Positions 25,476-33,799 of a stretch of 64,000 nt of DNA are shown piece after piece. Positions within the stretch are counted from its first letter, which is position 1; each line of letters starts with the position of its first letter. The stretch covers positions 1 to 64,000 of the forward strand of contig NZ_PKUU01000016.1 in assembly GCF_002899675.1 (NCBI RefSeq), in the 5' to 3' direction. Below the pieces are notes generated by a model, which did not search any database, was not told the DNA's origin, and saw nothing but the letters and a program-made list of their open reading frames with translations. The translations under genes and the position numbers were made by a program. The DNA comes from Clostridium sp. chh4-2 (lineage in GTDB: Bacteria; Bacillota; Clostridia; Lachnospirales; Lachnospiraceae).

Positions 25476-26486
25476 ATGAAACGAATTATGGCGGTCTATG
25501 ATGTGGACCCCTTTTATTCAGACCGTTTTGCCGATTTTGCCAACAGAAAGGAGAAGGTGCCGTTTACGGTTGCCGCTTTCACGTCCATGGAACGATTACA
25601 GGATTTCGCAGGAGAGAATCCCATAGAACTTCTGCTGATCAGCGACAGTGTGAACCGGGAACAGGTGGATAAGCTGAATGCGAAACAGGTGGTAACTCTG
25701 TCGGACGGAGAGGTGGTGGATGTGAAGGACAGCTATCCCAGCGTCTATAAGTACCAGTCCACGGACAATGTGATCCGCGAGGTGATGGCATGTTACTGTG
25801 AAAAACCTGAGATTGAGCCGCTGAAAACAAGCCTTTCCCAGTGCCGGATCATCGCTGTCTATTCGCCTGTGGGACGTTGCCTGAAAACCTCCTTTTCCCT
25901 GGTGCTGGGTCAGCTGATGGCCCAGGATGAGAAGGTGTTATATCTCAACCTGGAGCAGTATTCCGGCTTTTCAGCCATCACCGGGGAAAACTTTAGCGGA
26001 GATTTATCCGATGTGATGTATATGTACCGGCAGGGGAATTACCACTGGCTGAAACTCAGCTCCTATGTATACAGCTGGGGAAATCTGGATTACATTCCCC
26101 CCGCCAGATTCCCGGAAGACTTGGAAGAGACAGGAGCTCAGGGAGCGGCCGATCTGATCCGGGAGATTGCAGAGGAGAGTGCGTATGATGTGATCATCGT
26201 GGACGCAGGCTGGTTCGGCAAGAGCGTGACCGACATTTTAGAGATTTGCGGCACTGTTTACATGCCGGTGAAAGAGGACTGCATGTCGGCTGCAAAGCTG
26301 GAAGAGTTTGAAGATTATCTGATGCAGTCGGGAAAAGGCGGGCTGCTGGATAAGATACAGAAACTGAAGCTTCCCTATCACAGCAGTTTCGGAAGGCGGG
26401 ATACTTATCTGGAACAGCTTTTATGGGGAGAACTGGGGGATTATACCAGACAGCTTCTGAAAGGAAAGGGGAACCTATGGCATTAG
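25476..26486 (+). CDS. TadZ/CpaE-like ATPase-fold protein with altered Walker A
   Basis: A 336-residue protein. The first ~115 residues look receiver-like; the rest is a ParA/MinD-type fold. The Walker A region reads YSPVGRCLKTSF: the C-terminal GKT-like part persists as LKTS, but the signature lysine of deviant Walker A motifs (KGG) is replaced by Val. A Walker B-like strand, YDVIIVDAGWFG, is present. TadZ proteins place the Tad machine at the cell pole or membrane, and some have degenerate nucleotide sites. Its end overlaps the cpaF start by 10 bases. Confidence 0.72.
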   Translation: MKRIMAVYDVDPFYSDRFADFANRKEKVPFTVAAFTSMERLQDFAGENPIELLLISDSVNREQVDKLNAKQVVTLSDGEVVDVKDSYPSVYKYQSTDNVIREVMACYCEKPEIEPLKTSLSQCRIIAVYSPVGRCLKTSFSLVLGQLMAQDEKVLYLNLEQYSGFSAITGENFSGDLSDVMYMYRQGNYHWLKLSSYVYSWGNLDYIPPARFPEDLEETGAQGAADLIREIAEESAYDVIIVDAGWFGKSVTDILEICGTVYMPVKEDCMSAAKLEEFEDYLMQSGKGGLLDKIQKLKLPYHSSFGRRDTYLEQLLWGELGDYTRQLLKGKGNLWH

Positions 26487-27703
26487 ACTTTCAGGAACTG
26501 AGAACGGCTCTGAGGGATGAGCTGAGGCAGGAACTGAATGAACGGCGCGGCCTGGACGACAGCCAGCTGTATGAATTGATTGACAGCCGGATATTAGAGG
26601 CGTCAAAGGAACGTTATCTGCCCTTAAAGGAGAAATCCATGTTGAGAAAAAGCCTGTTTAACAGCTTCCGCCGCCTCGACGACGTGCTTCAGGCGGCGGT
26701 GGATAATCCATCTGTCAGCGAAATTATGATCAATGGAAAGGATACCATATTTGTTGAAGAAAAAGGGGTTATCAAACGGTGGCCTCATACCTTTGACAGT
26801 GAAGAGCAGCTGGAAGATATGATCCAGCAGATCGTGAGCAGGGTAAACCGCGTGGTTAACGTTTCTTCCCCTATTGTGGATGCCAGGCTGGAAGACGGCT
26901 CCCGCGTTCATGTAGTTCTGCCTCCCGCCGCTTTAAATGGCCCCACGGTCACCATTAGAAAATTCCCGGAACCCATAACCATGGAGAAACTGATCACATA
27001 CGGCTCTTTGACCGAAGAAGCGGCCCATCTCTTAAAACTGCTTGTAAAGTCAGGATACAACATGTTTATCAGCGGAGGAACAAACTCAGGAAAAAGCACG
27101 TTTTTAAATGCCCTGTCCGCATTTATCCCGGAAGATGAGCGGGTGATCACAATTGAAGATTCGGCGGAACTTCAGATTCAGCATGTTCCTAATCTGGTTC
27201 GGTTAGAGACAAGGAATGCCAATGCGGAAGGGGAGGGGGCGATCACCATTGGCGATTTGATCCGCGCGTCCCTGAGGATGAATCCTGACCGGATTATCGT
27301 CGGGGAGGTGAGGGGAAAGGAGGCCGCCGAGCTATTAAACAGCATGAATACGGGCCATGACGGAAGCCTCAGCACCGGCCACGGAAATACGCCTAAGGAC
27401 ATGCTTTCCCGCCTGGAAACCATGGTTTTAATGGGCATGGAACTGCCCCTTGCCGCCATAAGAAGCCAGATCGCTTCCGCCATCGAGATTTTAATCCACC
27501 TGGGGCGTCTCCGGGATAAAAGCAGAAGGGTTTTGTCAATTGTCGAAGTAGGAGGTGTTGTTAACGGTGAAATTGAACTTAATCCCTTGTATCAGTTTGA
27601 AGAATCGCCTTCCCAAAATCAGAATCAGGTGTCCGGCTGCCTTAAAAAGACAGGGGAGCTTAAAAACACGGGAAAACTGGCAGCAGCCGGTTTCCGATTA
27701 TAA
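26477..27703 (+). CDS. CpaF/TadA secretion ATPase
   Basis: About 408 residues from ATG 26477, inside the end of the TadZ-like gene (AAAGGGGAACC upstream). Walker A is GGTNSGKSTF (near 210), followed by the Asp box ITIEDSAELQI, Walker B ILVGEVRGKEAAELL-like IIVGEVRGKEAAELL, and His box NTGHDGSLSTGH. This hexameric ATPase powers Tad pilus assembly at the cytoplasmic face. The ending GCLKKTGELKNTGKLAAAGF is usual for clostridial CpaF, so the long overlap with the next gene is genuine and not a read-through. Confidence 0.93.
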   Translation: MALDFQELRTALRDELRQELNERRGLDDSQLYELIDSRILEASKERYLPLKEKSMLRKSLFNSFRRLDDVLQAAVDNPSVSEIMINGKDTIFVEEKGVIKRWPHTFDSEEQLEDMIQQIVSRVNRVVNVSSPIVDARLEDGSRVHVVLPPAALNGPTVTIRKFPEPITMEKLITYGSLTEEAAHLLKLLVKSGYNMFISGGTNSGKSTFLNALSAFIPEDERVITIEDSAELQIQHVPNLVRLETRNANAEGEGAITIGDLIRASLRMNPDRIIVGEVRGKEAAELLNSMNTGHDGSLSTGHGNTPKDMLSRLETMVLMGMELPLAAIRSQIASAIEILIHLGRLRDKSRRVLSIVEVGGVVNGEIELNPLYQFEESPSQNQNQVSGCLKKTGELKNTGKLAAAGFRL

Positions 27704-28430
27704 CCAGTATCACTTATCCGCGGGGGAATGGTGCGTCAGCCTGTTAACCGGAATTATAATTTATGGAATTGTGGTCTATACGTTCTATCGAAGTCTGTTT
27801 TTATTCATTATCTGCCTGCCCATCGCAGGAATTTACCCATTTATCAGGAGAAAAGAGCTGGCCGCCCGGCAGAAACAGGAATTTGCCAGAGAGTTTAAGG
27901 AAGGAATCTTAATTCTGGCCGCCTCTTTAAGCGCCGGATATTCGGTGGAAAATGCTTTTTCCGCCAGCTTAGGGGAATTAAAGACCTTGTATGGAGATCA
28001 GGGGCTGATAACCAGAGAATTTGAATTTCTGTCAAAGAGAATCGCCACGAAATGTCCTGTGGAACAGGCCCTTCTTGATCTGGCGGACCGGAGCGGGCTG
28101 GATGATGTGGAGAATTTTGCCCAGGTCTTTTCCGTAGCTAAACGCAGCGGAGGCCAGCTGGTACCCATCATTAACCATACGGCCGGCATCATCCGTGAGA
28201 AGATGCAGGTGCGGGAGGAGATCGAGACTCTGAACGCCTCCCGGAGGTTTGAACAGAAGATCATGAATATGATCCCGTTCTTAATCGTCTTTTATATTAA
28301 TTCCACTTCACCGGGATTTTTCGACATGATGTATGAGACAAGCCTTGGAAGGATTATGATGAGCGTCTGCCTGATCCTCTATTTGGCGGCTTACTGGCTG
28401 TCGGGAAAGCTGCTTCAGATTGAAGTTTAA
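27567..28430 (+). CDS. TadB-like inner-membrane protein (T2SSF domain)
   Basis: About 287 residues. Helices lie near residues 50-85 and at the C-terminus, around a cytoplasmic T2SSF domain (EGILILAASLSAGYSVENAF, FSVAKRSGGQLVPIINHTA). It forms the membrane platform with the TadC-like protein. The only standard start codons well upstream of the first helix are GTG at 27555 and 27567, both inside cpaF; AGGAGG at 27549-27554 favours one of them, and I give 27567. The genes thus overlap by about 137 bases in different frames. Confidence 0.8.
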   Translation: MKLNLIPCISLKNRLPKIRIRCPAALKRQGSLKTRENWQQPVSDYNQYHLSAGEWCVSLLTGIIIYGIVVYTFYRSLFLFIICLPIAGIYPFIRRKELAARQKQEFAREFKEGILILAASLSAGYSVENAFSASLGELKTLYGDQGLITREFEFLSKRIATKCPVEQALLDLADRSGLDDVENFAQVFSVAKRSGGQLVPIINHTAGIIREKMQVREEIETLNASRRFEQKIMNMIPFLIVFYINSTSPGFFDMMYETSLGRIMMSVCLILYLAAYWLSGKLLQIEV

Positions 28431-28440
28431 CAAAATAAGC

Positions 28441-28478
28441 GAGAATTACCCACCTCTAGGCGGAGAGATGAATCGTCA
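28441..28478 (+). mobile_element. Possible right-end scar of an IS200/IS605-type TnpB element
   Basis: The stretch CCCACCTCTAGGCGGAGAG followed by ATGAATCGTCAA has the layout of the stem-loop at the right end of IS200/IS605 elements, the scaffold part of a TnpB guide RNA (stem with CTCTAG loop, then a GGTTCA/GATGAATC-like end). No tnpB or tnpA is present. Downstream, 28495-28520 holds CAGTGG...CCCCACTG and 28564-28578 GGCAG/CTGCC dyads. The resemblance is from memory and needs a covariance search. Confidence 0.3.
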
Positions 28479-28634
28479 AAAACAAGCTTAACGGCAGTGG
28501 TGGGCATAGATACCCCACTGACATGAGGGCAAGATTGTCAAGATTATCCGGCACTGAATAAAAGGCAGCAGACCTGCCGTGTCATTTTGAATGATATATG
28601 GGCTCAAAATTCGGACTGAAATAAGGAGGTGCCT

Positions 28635-29843
28635 GTGAAGGGGAAAAAGCAGATTGTTTGTATTCTCCTGGGAGCAGCGGCTTTTGCTGCCGCAAAAATA
28701 TCTTCCTGGAGTGAATATGGGGATATTACCAGCCTGAACCGTCCTTCCTACGGCCAGGGAGACGTTTCCTATCAAGTGATTGTCGAAGGGCTGGAGGAAG
28801 AAGAGATCCCTTTAATCATCAATGTAAGCGACAGGCTGATCGGGGAGGAAGAATGGGATGAAACCGGCCGTCAGATTATAGACTCCCTCCCGGAACGGAT
28901 ACTGGGAGAGAATCAGTCTCTGCAGGAAGTCAGAACCGATCTGAATCTGATAAGCTGGATTGATGAATATGGAATAAAAGCCAGATGGGATACGGACTGC
29001 CCGGAGATATTAGACAGCTTTGGCCATATTACGGCGGAGGAGCTCTCAGACCGGGGAGATCAGGTCATTCTGACCGTAACTCTTTCCCAGGGAACCATAA
29101 AAAGTGAATATGAAATCCCAATTACCGTATATCCTGCAAGATTAACAGATAAGGAGGAATCGGCAGCCGGATTGGGGAAAGTGTTGTCCGCTTTGGACGA
29201 ACAAAGCCGGACCGGAGAAGAACTGAAGCTGCCCAAAGAATATGAAGGGAAAGAACTGCATTATCGAATGCCGGATGATTCCGGCCATTCAGTATTATTG
29301 GTTTTGGGCATCTTACTGGCAGTCCTATGTGCTGCCAAGGAAAAGATGGATGCTCGCCAGAGAGAGAAGCGCCGCAGAAGCCAGATGATGCTGGACTATT
29401 CGGAGATCGTATCAAAATTGATGATATTCATCGGCGCCGGAATGACGGTATCTATGGCATGGGAACGGGTTGCTCTGGATTATGAAAAGATGAGGGCGGA
29501 GGGAAGAAAGGAGATGAGGTTCGCATATGAAGAACTGTGCACCGCCTATTATCAGATTAAAAGCGGAATCTCAGAAGGAAAGGCGTATAGGGATTTTGGA
29601 AGGCGCGCAGGGCTTGGCTGTTATCTGAAGCTGTCCGGTCTGTTAGAGCAGAACCGGAAAACAGGCATGAAAAATCTTAAAGTCCTTTTGGACGCGGAGA
29701 TGGAAGATGCATTTGAACAGCGGAAAAATCTTGCGAAAAAACTGGGGGAAGAAGCCGGAACAAAACTGCTGCTTCCACTGTTCATGATGCTGGGAGTGGT
29801 TATGGTGATTATCATGGTTCCGGCGCTGATGTCTATGTATTAA
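28635..29843 (+). CDS. TadC-like membrane protein with a large extracytoplasmic N-terminal domain
   Basis: About 402 residues from GTG 28635 (AAGGAGG at 28623-28629). An N-terminal helix (about 6-22) is followed by a ~185-residue mainly acidic region that I do not recognise, a helix near 218-236, a T2SSF-type cytoplasmic region (LMIFIGAGMTVSMAWERVA) and a C-terminal helix. The second half is the TadC platform protein; the first half would lie outside the membrane. A ~200-base spacer with structured DNA separates it from tadB, unlike the tight spacing elsewhere in the locus. Confidence 0.72.
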   Translation: MKGKKQIVCILLGAAAFAAAKISSWSEYGDITSLNRPSYGQGDVSYQVIVEGLEEEEIPLIINVSDRLIGEEEWDETGRQIIDSLPERILGENQSLQEVRTDLNLISWIDEYGIKARWDTDCPEILDSFGHITAEELSDRGDQVILTVTLSQGTIKSEYEIPITVYPARLTDKEESAAGLGKVLSALDEQSRTGEELKLPKEYEGKELHYRMPDDSGHSVLLVLGILLAVLCAAKEKMDARQREKRRRSQMMLDYSEIVSKLMIFIGAGMTVSMAWERVALDYEKMRAEGRKEMRFAYEELCTAYYQIKSGISEGKAYRDFGRRAGLGCYLKLSGLLEQNRKTGMKNLKVLLDAEMEDAFEQRKNLAKKLGEEAGTKLLLPLFMMLGVVMVIIMVPALMSMY

Positions 29844-29885
29844 CAAACTGAATATTAAAAAATGATTAGAAAGGCAGGATGCAGA

Positions 29886-30056
29886 ATGAAGGAAATCAAA
29901 CGTTTTTTCAGAGAAGAAGATGGAATTGGAGTGATTGAGGTAGTTTTAATATTAGTCGTCTTGATTGGCCTGGTGATCATATTTAAAAAGCAGATCACAA
30001 CGCTTCTCAATAATATCTTTAAGGAAATTAACACCCAGTCCAAAGAAGTCTATTAA
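29886..30056 (+). CDS. Flp-type major pilin (Flp1-like)
   Basis: A 56-residue prepilin. The leader ends REEDG, then IGVIEVVLILVVLIGL: cleavage after Gly13 would put Glu18 at +5 of the mature pilin, as in Flp/type IV pilins. The hydrophobic stretch gives the filament core. A start at 29886 is preferred over an upstream ATG at 29862 because the leader then has normal length. It lies between the TadC-like gene and the DUF5702 gene in the same operon. Confidence 0.85.
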   Translation: MKEIKRFFREEDGIGVIEVVLILVVLIGLVIIFKKQITTLLNNIFKEINTQSKEVY

Positions 30057-30089
30057 TTTTCAGGTTACAGGAAGGGATTATGTGAAACC

Positions 30090-32006
30090 ATGAGGAGAAA
30101 AAGCGGACAAATCACCGTCTTCCTCAGCCTGATCCTTATGTGCACCTGCAGTCTCGTCTGCGTCCTAATGGAATCGGCCAGAACTGCAGGTGCCAGATGG
30201 TACATGCAGACTGCGGTAAACTCATCGCTGGAATCCGTGCTGGCTGCATATCACAGGGAATTATGGGAAGATTACCATTTACTGCTTTTAGAAGCCTTTT
30301 CCAAAGACCAGGTGGAGCAGGAATTTGAAGATTATTTTAAAACCTATGCAGAAGCAGAAAATTGGTATTCCATGAATGAGGCCAAAGCTGAGGTTCAGAA
30401 TTGGAAACATATTACAGATGAGGGCGGCAGATACTTTCAGGATGAGATTATGGATTATATGAAATACGGCATCTTCACCCAGATCGAGGTGTCTCCGGAG
30501 AGCGCCAAAGACCTGCTCAGCCAGGTGAAAGAGGCGAAAGCGGCGGCCGGAATCAGCGGTTCGTATAACAGCCATACGAAAAAAGCGGTGAAACTGGAAC
30601 AGGCTCTTTCCGATATAAGCACCAGTCTGAGCAAACAGGGTGAGATCAGAAACGCAGGTTTTGAAGCGCTTAGCAGCTGTGACGGAGGGACGTTTTTAAA
30701 GCAGATGGATAAACTCCTCAAAGAAGGAAAACGGATGCCGGGTTTAGTGGAACGGTATGAAAAACAAGCCGATATCCTGGCATCGGAGATCCAAAAGAGC
30801 CGTCTGGATCTGGCAGGAAAATCAGCTGATTTATCCGGTACGGTTAAACAGGCTTTGGAAGAAGAACTGAGTTCTTACGAAACCTACATACTGGAAGACG
30901 GCGAACGGAGAAAAGAAGTACGCGGCCTGATTTCCCTATCGGAGCGCAATACCAGTCTTGTAGAGTCGGTAAAAGAAGAAGCAGAAGCTGTAATTCAATA
31001 TATTAACGATTGGGAACCGGAAGAAGACGGAGACGAATTGGATGAAGAGGAGCTTTGGGAACCGGTAAAAAGCCATCTGCAGAGATTTGAAACCAGCGGT
31101 CTGTCCTGCAAAGCCGGGATTGCGGATAAGAAAAAGCAGGCATGGTTAGAACAGGTCACAGCCATAGCGGAATCGGGGCTTCTAAGGCTCATTATGCCGG
31201 AAGGAAAAGACATATCAGGCGGCCGATGGAATCAAGCCGGATGGCCCTCCTATACTGTCGGCACAAATGGAAGTCCGGATGGAGATGACCTGATAAAAAG
31301 GGCGCTTACCGGCCAATACTGCGATATGGTTTATACCGATGTGCTGAGTGAAACGGATAAAGATACCTTTTATGAGATGGAATACCTGATTTCAGGCAAA
31401 GAATCTGACAGGGAGAACTTATCCCAAACGGCATCTGAGATGCTCGCGGTAAGAACCGGATTAAATCTGATTCACATATTATCCGATCCTCAGAAAAGGG
31501 AAGAAGCCAGGGGACTTGCGGCTCTGATCGCCGGTTCTGTTGGGCTTGCGCCTTTGGCCTCTGTTTTGGCAGTTTTTATCATGGGAGTGTGGGCATTAGG
31601 AGAAGGGATTATGGATCTCAGAATCCTTTTACAGGGAGGAAAGATCCCGATTTTGAAATCATCAGAGGATTGGCAGCTGGATTTAGACAGTCTTCTGCGC
31701 TTGGGAGAAAAAGCGGATCTGCCGGGAGGTGATTTGCCGCAAAAAGGATTTTCCTACCAGGGATACTTAAAATTGCTGCTTTTGCCCATGGATTCATCAC
31801 AAAAATACTACCGCATGATGGATATGATTCAAGCCAACCTGGTCAGGAAACAGCCGGATTTTCTAATTCAAAATATGGTTTACCAAGTGTATATAAAAAG
31901 CGAAGTTTGTGGAAAACACAGTTTCTTTTCTCTCAGTCCGGTGGATAACTTATCCGGTAAGGAAAATAACTATCAGATGGAAGCGACGGCTCAGAAATCA
32001 TATTAG
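30090..32006 (+). CDS. DUF5702 surface protein of the Tad locus (TadG-like position)
   Basis: A 638-residue protein with an N-terminal helix (about 8-30: ITVFLSLILMCTCSLVCVLM) preceded by RRKSGQ, like pilin-related proteins, then a long extracytoplasmic, coil-rich part and a hydrophobic helix near 485-510. It matches DUF5702 as found in clostridial Tad loci, where it takes the place of TadG. It probably forms part of, or anchors, the pilus outside the membrane. The ribosome site is weak and distant. Confidence 0.75.
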   Translation: MRRKSGQITVFLSLILMCTCSLVCVLMESARTAGARWYMQTAVNSSLESVLAAYHRELWEDYHLLLLEAFSKDQVEQEFEDYFKTYAEAENWYSMNEAKAEVQNWKHITDEGGRYFQDEIMDYMKYGIFTQIEVSPESAKDLLSQVKEAKAAAGISGSYNSHTKKAVKLEQALSDISTSLSKQGEIRNAGFEALSSCDGGTFLKQMDKLLKEGKRMPGLVERYEKQADILASEIQKSRLDLAGKSADLSGTVKQALEEELSSYETYILEDGERRKEVRGLISLSERNTSLVESVKEEAEAVIQYINDWEPEEDGDELDEEELWEPVKSHLQRFETSGLSCKAGIADKKKQAWLEQVTAIAESGLLRLIMPEGKDISGGRWNQAGWPSYTVGTNGSPDGDDLIKRALTGQYCDMVYTDVLSETDKDTFYEMEYLISGKESDRENLSQTASEMLAVRTGLNLIHILSDPQKREEARGLAALIAGSVGLAPLASVLAVFIMGVWALGEGIMDLRILLQGGKIPILKSSEDWQLDLDSLLRLGEKADLPGGDLPQKGFSYQGYLKLLLLPMDSSQKYYRMMDMIQANLVRKQPDFLIQNMVYQVYIKSEVCGKHSFFSLSPVDNLSGKENNYQMEATAQKSY

Positions 32007-32019
32007 GAGGTGAAGGATA

Positions 32020-32967
32020 ATGCTCTTTTTTCCAGAGTGCCATATAAAATTGCAAAAAATAAATAAAAAAAACGTAACTCTCCAAGTACGAATGCCCCTG
32101 AAGTTCAGAGGTGCTCTGGAAAAAAGGGTATTATCTTTCACCTCCCGTATGAATGCAGCTGTAAGTGTGGAAGCCGCTTTCGCGCTGAGCTTATTTTTAT
32201 TTTTTATGATCTCTCTCTTGGCTCCTATGAAAGTGATGAATATACATAGACAGATGCAGGCTGCTTTGGAGGCAGCAGGAGAAGATGCGGCCCGGTATGC
32301 CTATGTGACCTACCGCATGGATCAGGGAAAAGAGGTATCCGGGGCGGATCAGTCCTGGATACAGGAGTATATACAGGGATTTGCAACCAAGGCAGCCGTT
32401 CTGGCCGGAATTTCCTATGATCTGAGCCGCAGGAGCGCCGGATATCCGGTGGAGCATATTAATATGATGGGTTCTGAGATTATGAACGGCGATGATGATA
32501 TTGATCTGATCGTTCGATATGAGGTGCGCCTTCCATTTTCTGTATTTGGTTTAAAAAGTATCCGCCAGACATGCCGGTGCCGCAGGCGTGCCTGGATTGG
32601 CCGGAAAGGCGGACGGGGAGACGGGGAGACCACAGAAGGTGATTCTGATATTATTGTTTATATTGGAAGAAACGCCACCAGATATCATCAGAGCCGCTAC
32701 TGCCATTACCTCTATAATGATCTTCAGGCGGTTGCTAAGGAGGATGTGGGCAGTCTGCGCAATGCAGAAGGCGGCATTTATCACCCATGCAGTATCTGTG
32801 GAAATCTGAATGGAGGGGATACGGTATATATCATGCCAAGCGGGAATAAATATCATACGGACCCCGGGTGCCATTCGATTATTGCTTACGTACAGGAAGT
32901 GAAGCTGTCTGAGGTGGAGCATCTGGGAGGATGTTCTTATTGTTCAGGAGGAAGTGGAGGAAAATAA
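32020..32967 (+). CDS. TadE-like pseudopilin with a duplicated YH-C-CxxC tail
   Basis: A 315-residue protein with TAGGAGGTGAAGGATA before the ATG. A pilin-type site (AAVSVE, cleavage before Ala47, Glu51 at +5) precedes a hydrophobic helix, as in TadE. The C-terminal third holds two similar units: VYIGRNATRYH (His223), Cys228, Cys257-x2-Cys260; and VYIMPSGNKYH (His279), Cys284, Cys305-x2-Cys308. The spacing resembles small zinc-binding (Ada-like) modules found at the ends of some nucleases. On a pilus subunit this suggests a metal-binding or disulfide-bonded tip; function is inferred. Confidence 0.7.
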   Translation: MLFFPECHIKLQKINKKNVTLQVRMPLKFRGALEKRVLSFTSRMNAAVSVEAAFALSLFLFFMISLLAPMKVMNIHRQMQAALEAAGEDAARYAYVTYRMDQGKEVSGADQSWIQEYIQGFATKAAVLAGISYDLSRRSAGYPVEHINMMGSEIMNGDDDIDLIVRYEVRLPFSVFGLKSIRQTCRCRRRAWIGRKGGRGDGETTEGDSDIIVYIGRNATRYHQSRYCHYLYNDLQAVAKEDVGSLRNAEGGIYHPCSICGNLNGGDTVYIMPSGNKYHTDPGCHSIIAYVQEVKLSEVEHLGGCSYCSGGSGGK

Positions 32968-32969
32968 TT

Positions 32970-33389
32970 TTGAAAATACGATTGATTATGTTTTCGCTTT
33001 TTTGGTGTATAGCGGCCTGGCAGGACCTGCGCATGAAAAGCGTATCACTGTGGGTTTTTGTTATTTTTGGTATTGCAGCTTTACTGGAACGCCGGGGAAT
33101 CAGCCTGGATATGATAATCAGTGCCGGAGTCGGCCTGATCCTGCTGGGAATCGGGTTTATATCCCGGGGAGCGGTAGGAGAGGGAGATGGAATGTTCTTT
33201 CTTGTATCGGGTTTATACCTTCCGGTTATGGAAAACTGTCTTTTGCTTTTATACGGGCTTTTTTTCTGCAGCATTTTCAGCCTTATGGTTTTTGCGGCGG
33301 GTAGCGCTGCCAATCGGAGTATGCGCGGCAGAACGGTTCCCTTCCTCCCATTTCTGCTTCCGGCAGTTATTTGGCTGGTATGTCTATGA
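32970..33389 (+). CDS. Second A24-type prepilin peptidase of the Tad locus
   Basis: About 139 residues, four to five helices. Catalytic-type aspartates are in AAWQDLRMKSVSLWV and the GxGD motif GAVGEGDGMFF. I prefer TTG 32970, two bases after the previous stop, with GGAGG upstream; an ATG at 32931 lies inside the preceding gene. It is shorter than the peptidase at 24901-25422. The two may act on different prepilins (Flp and TadE-like). The stop overlaps the next start (ATGA). Confidence 0.72.
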   Translation: MKIRLIMFSLFWCIAAWQDLRMKSVSLWVFVIFGIAALLERRGISLDMIISAGVGLILLGIGFISRGAVGEGDGMFFLVSGLYLPVMENCLLLLYGLFFCSIFSLMVFAAGSAANRSMRGRTVPFLPFLLPAVIWLVCL

Positions 33390-33706
33390 GATTGAGAGGG
33401 AGTTATACGGTAGAGGCAGCTGCGGTGATGGGGATTGTGCTCATGGCCTTATGCATACTGCTGCAGACGGCACTTGGCTGGAAAGAGGATACAGTCGGAA
33501 TTATGAAGCTTCATGAAACCGTGGAGTATATGAGATATCATAAAGATCTATCCTCATTATCCGTTCCGGAGTATCGGATTCAAGTGTCGGAAAACGGGAA
33601 AAAGGTGAGCGGACAATATCTGGGAAACAAGAGAACCGTAAGGATAGAACATGATCTGTATGAACCGGAGGAGTTCATCAGAATGATCAGCCTGATTGTG
33701 GAATAA
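33386..33706 (+). CDS. TadE-like minor pseudopilin
   Basis: A 106-residue protein starting at an ATG that overlaps the previous stop. MRLRGSYTVEAA carries a pilin cleavage site after Gly5 with Glu10 at +5, followed by a hydrophobic helix (VMGIVLMALCILLQTALG) and a short basic/acidic extracellular tail. It is a likely minor component of the Tad pilus. No cysteines or catalytic motif. Confidence 0.72.
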   Translation: MRLRGSYTVEAAAVMGIVLMALCILLQTALGWKEDTVGIMKLHETVEYMRYHKDLSSLSVPEYRIQVSENGKKVSGQYLGNKRTVRIEHDLYEPEEFIRMISLIVE

Positions 33707-33799
33707 GTGCGAGGCGTTATAGAGTGCCTGGCAGAAGATGGAAAGCAGGCATTCGGCTCATCTTCCTAATAGCCAAAACATTTAGGAACGGAGGAAAAG

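Noticed and set aside
28488-28775. 95-residue minus-strand frame across the tadB-tadC gap
   Set aside because: It runs into the TadC-like gene in antisense and shows no family resemblance; the gap is better explained by structured DNA.
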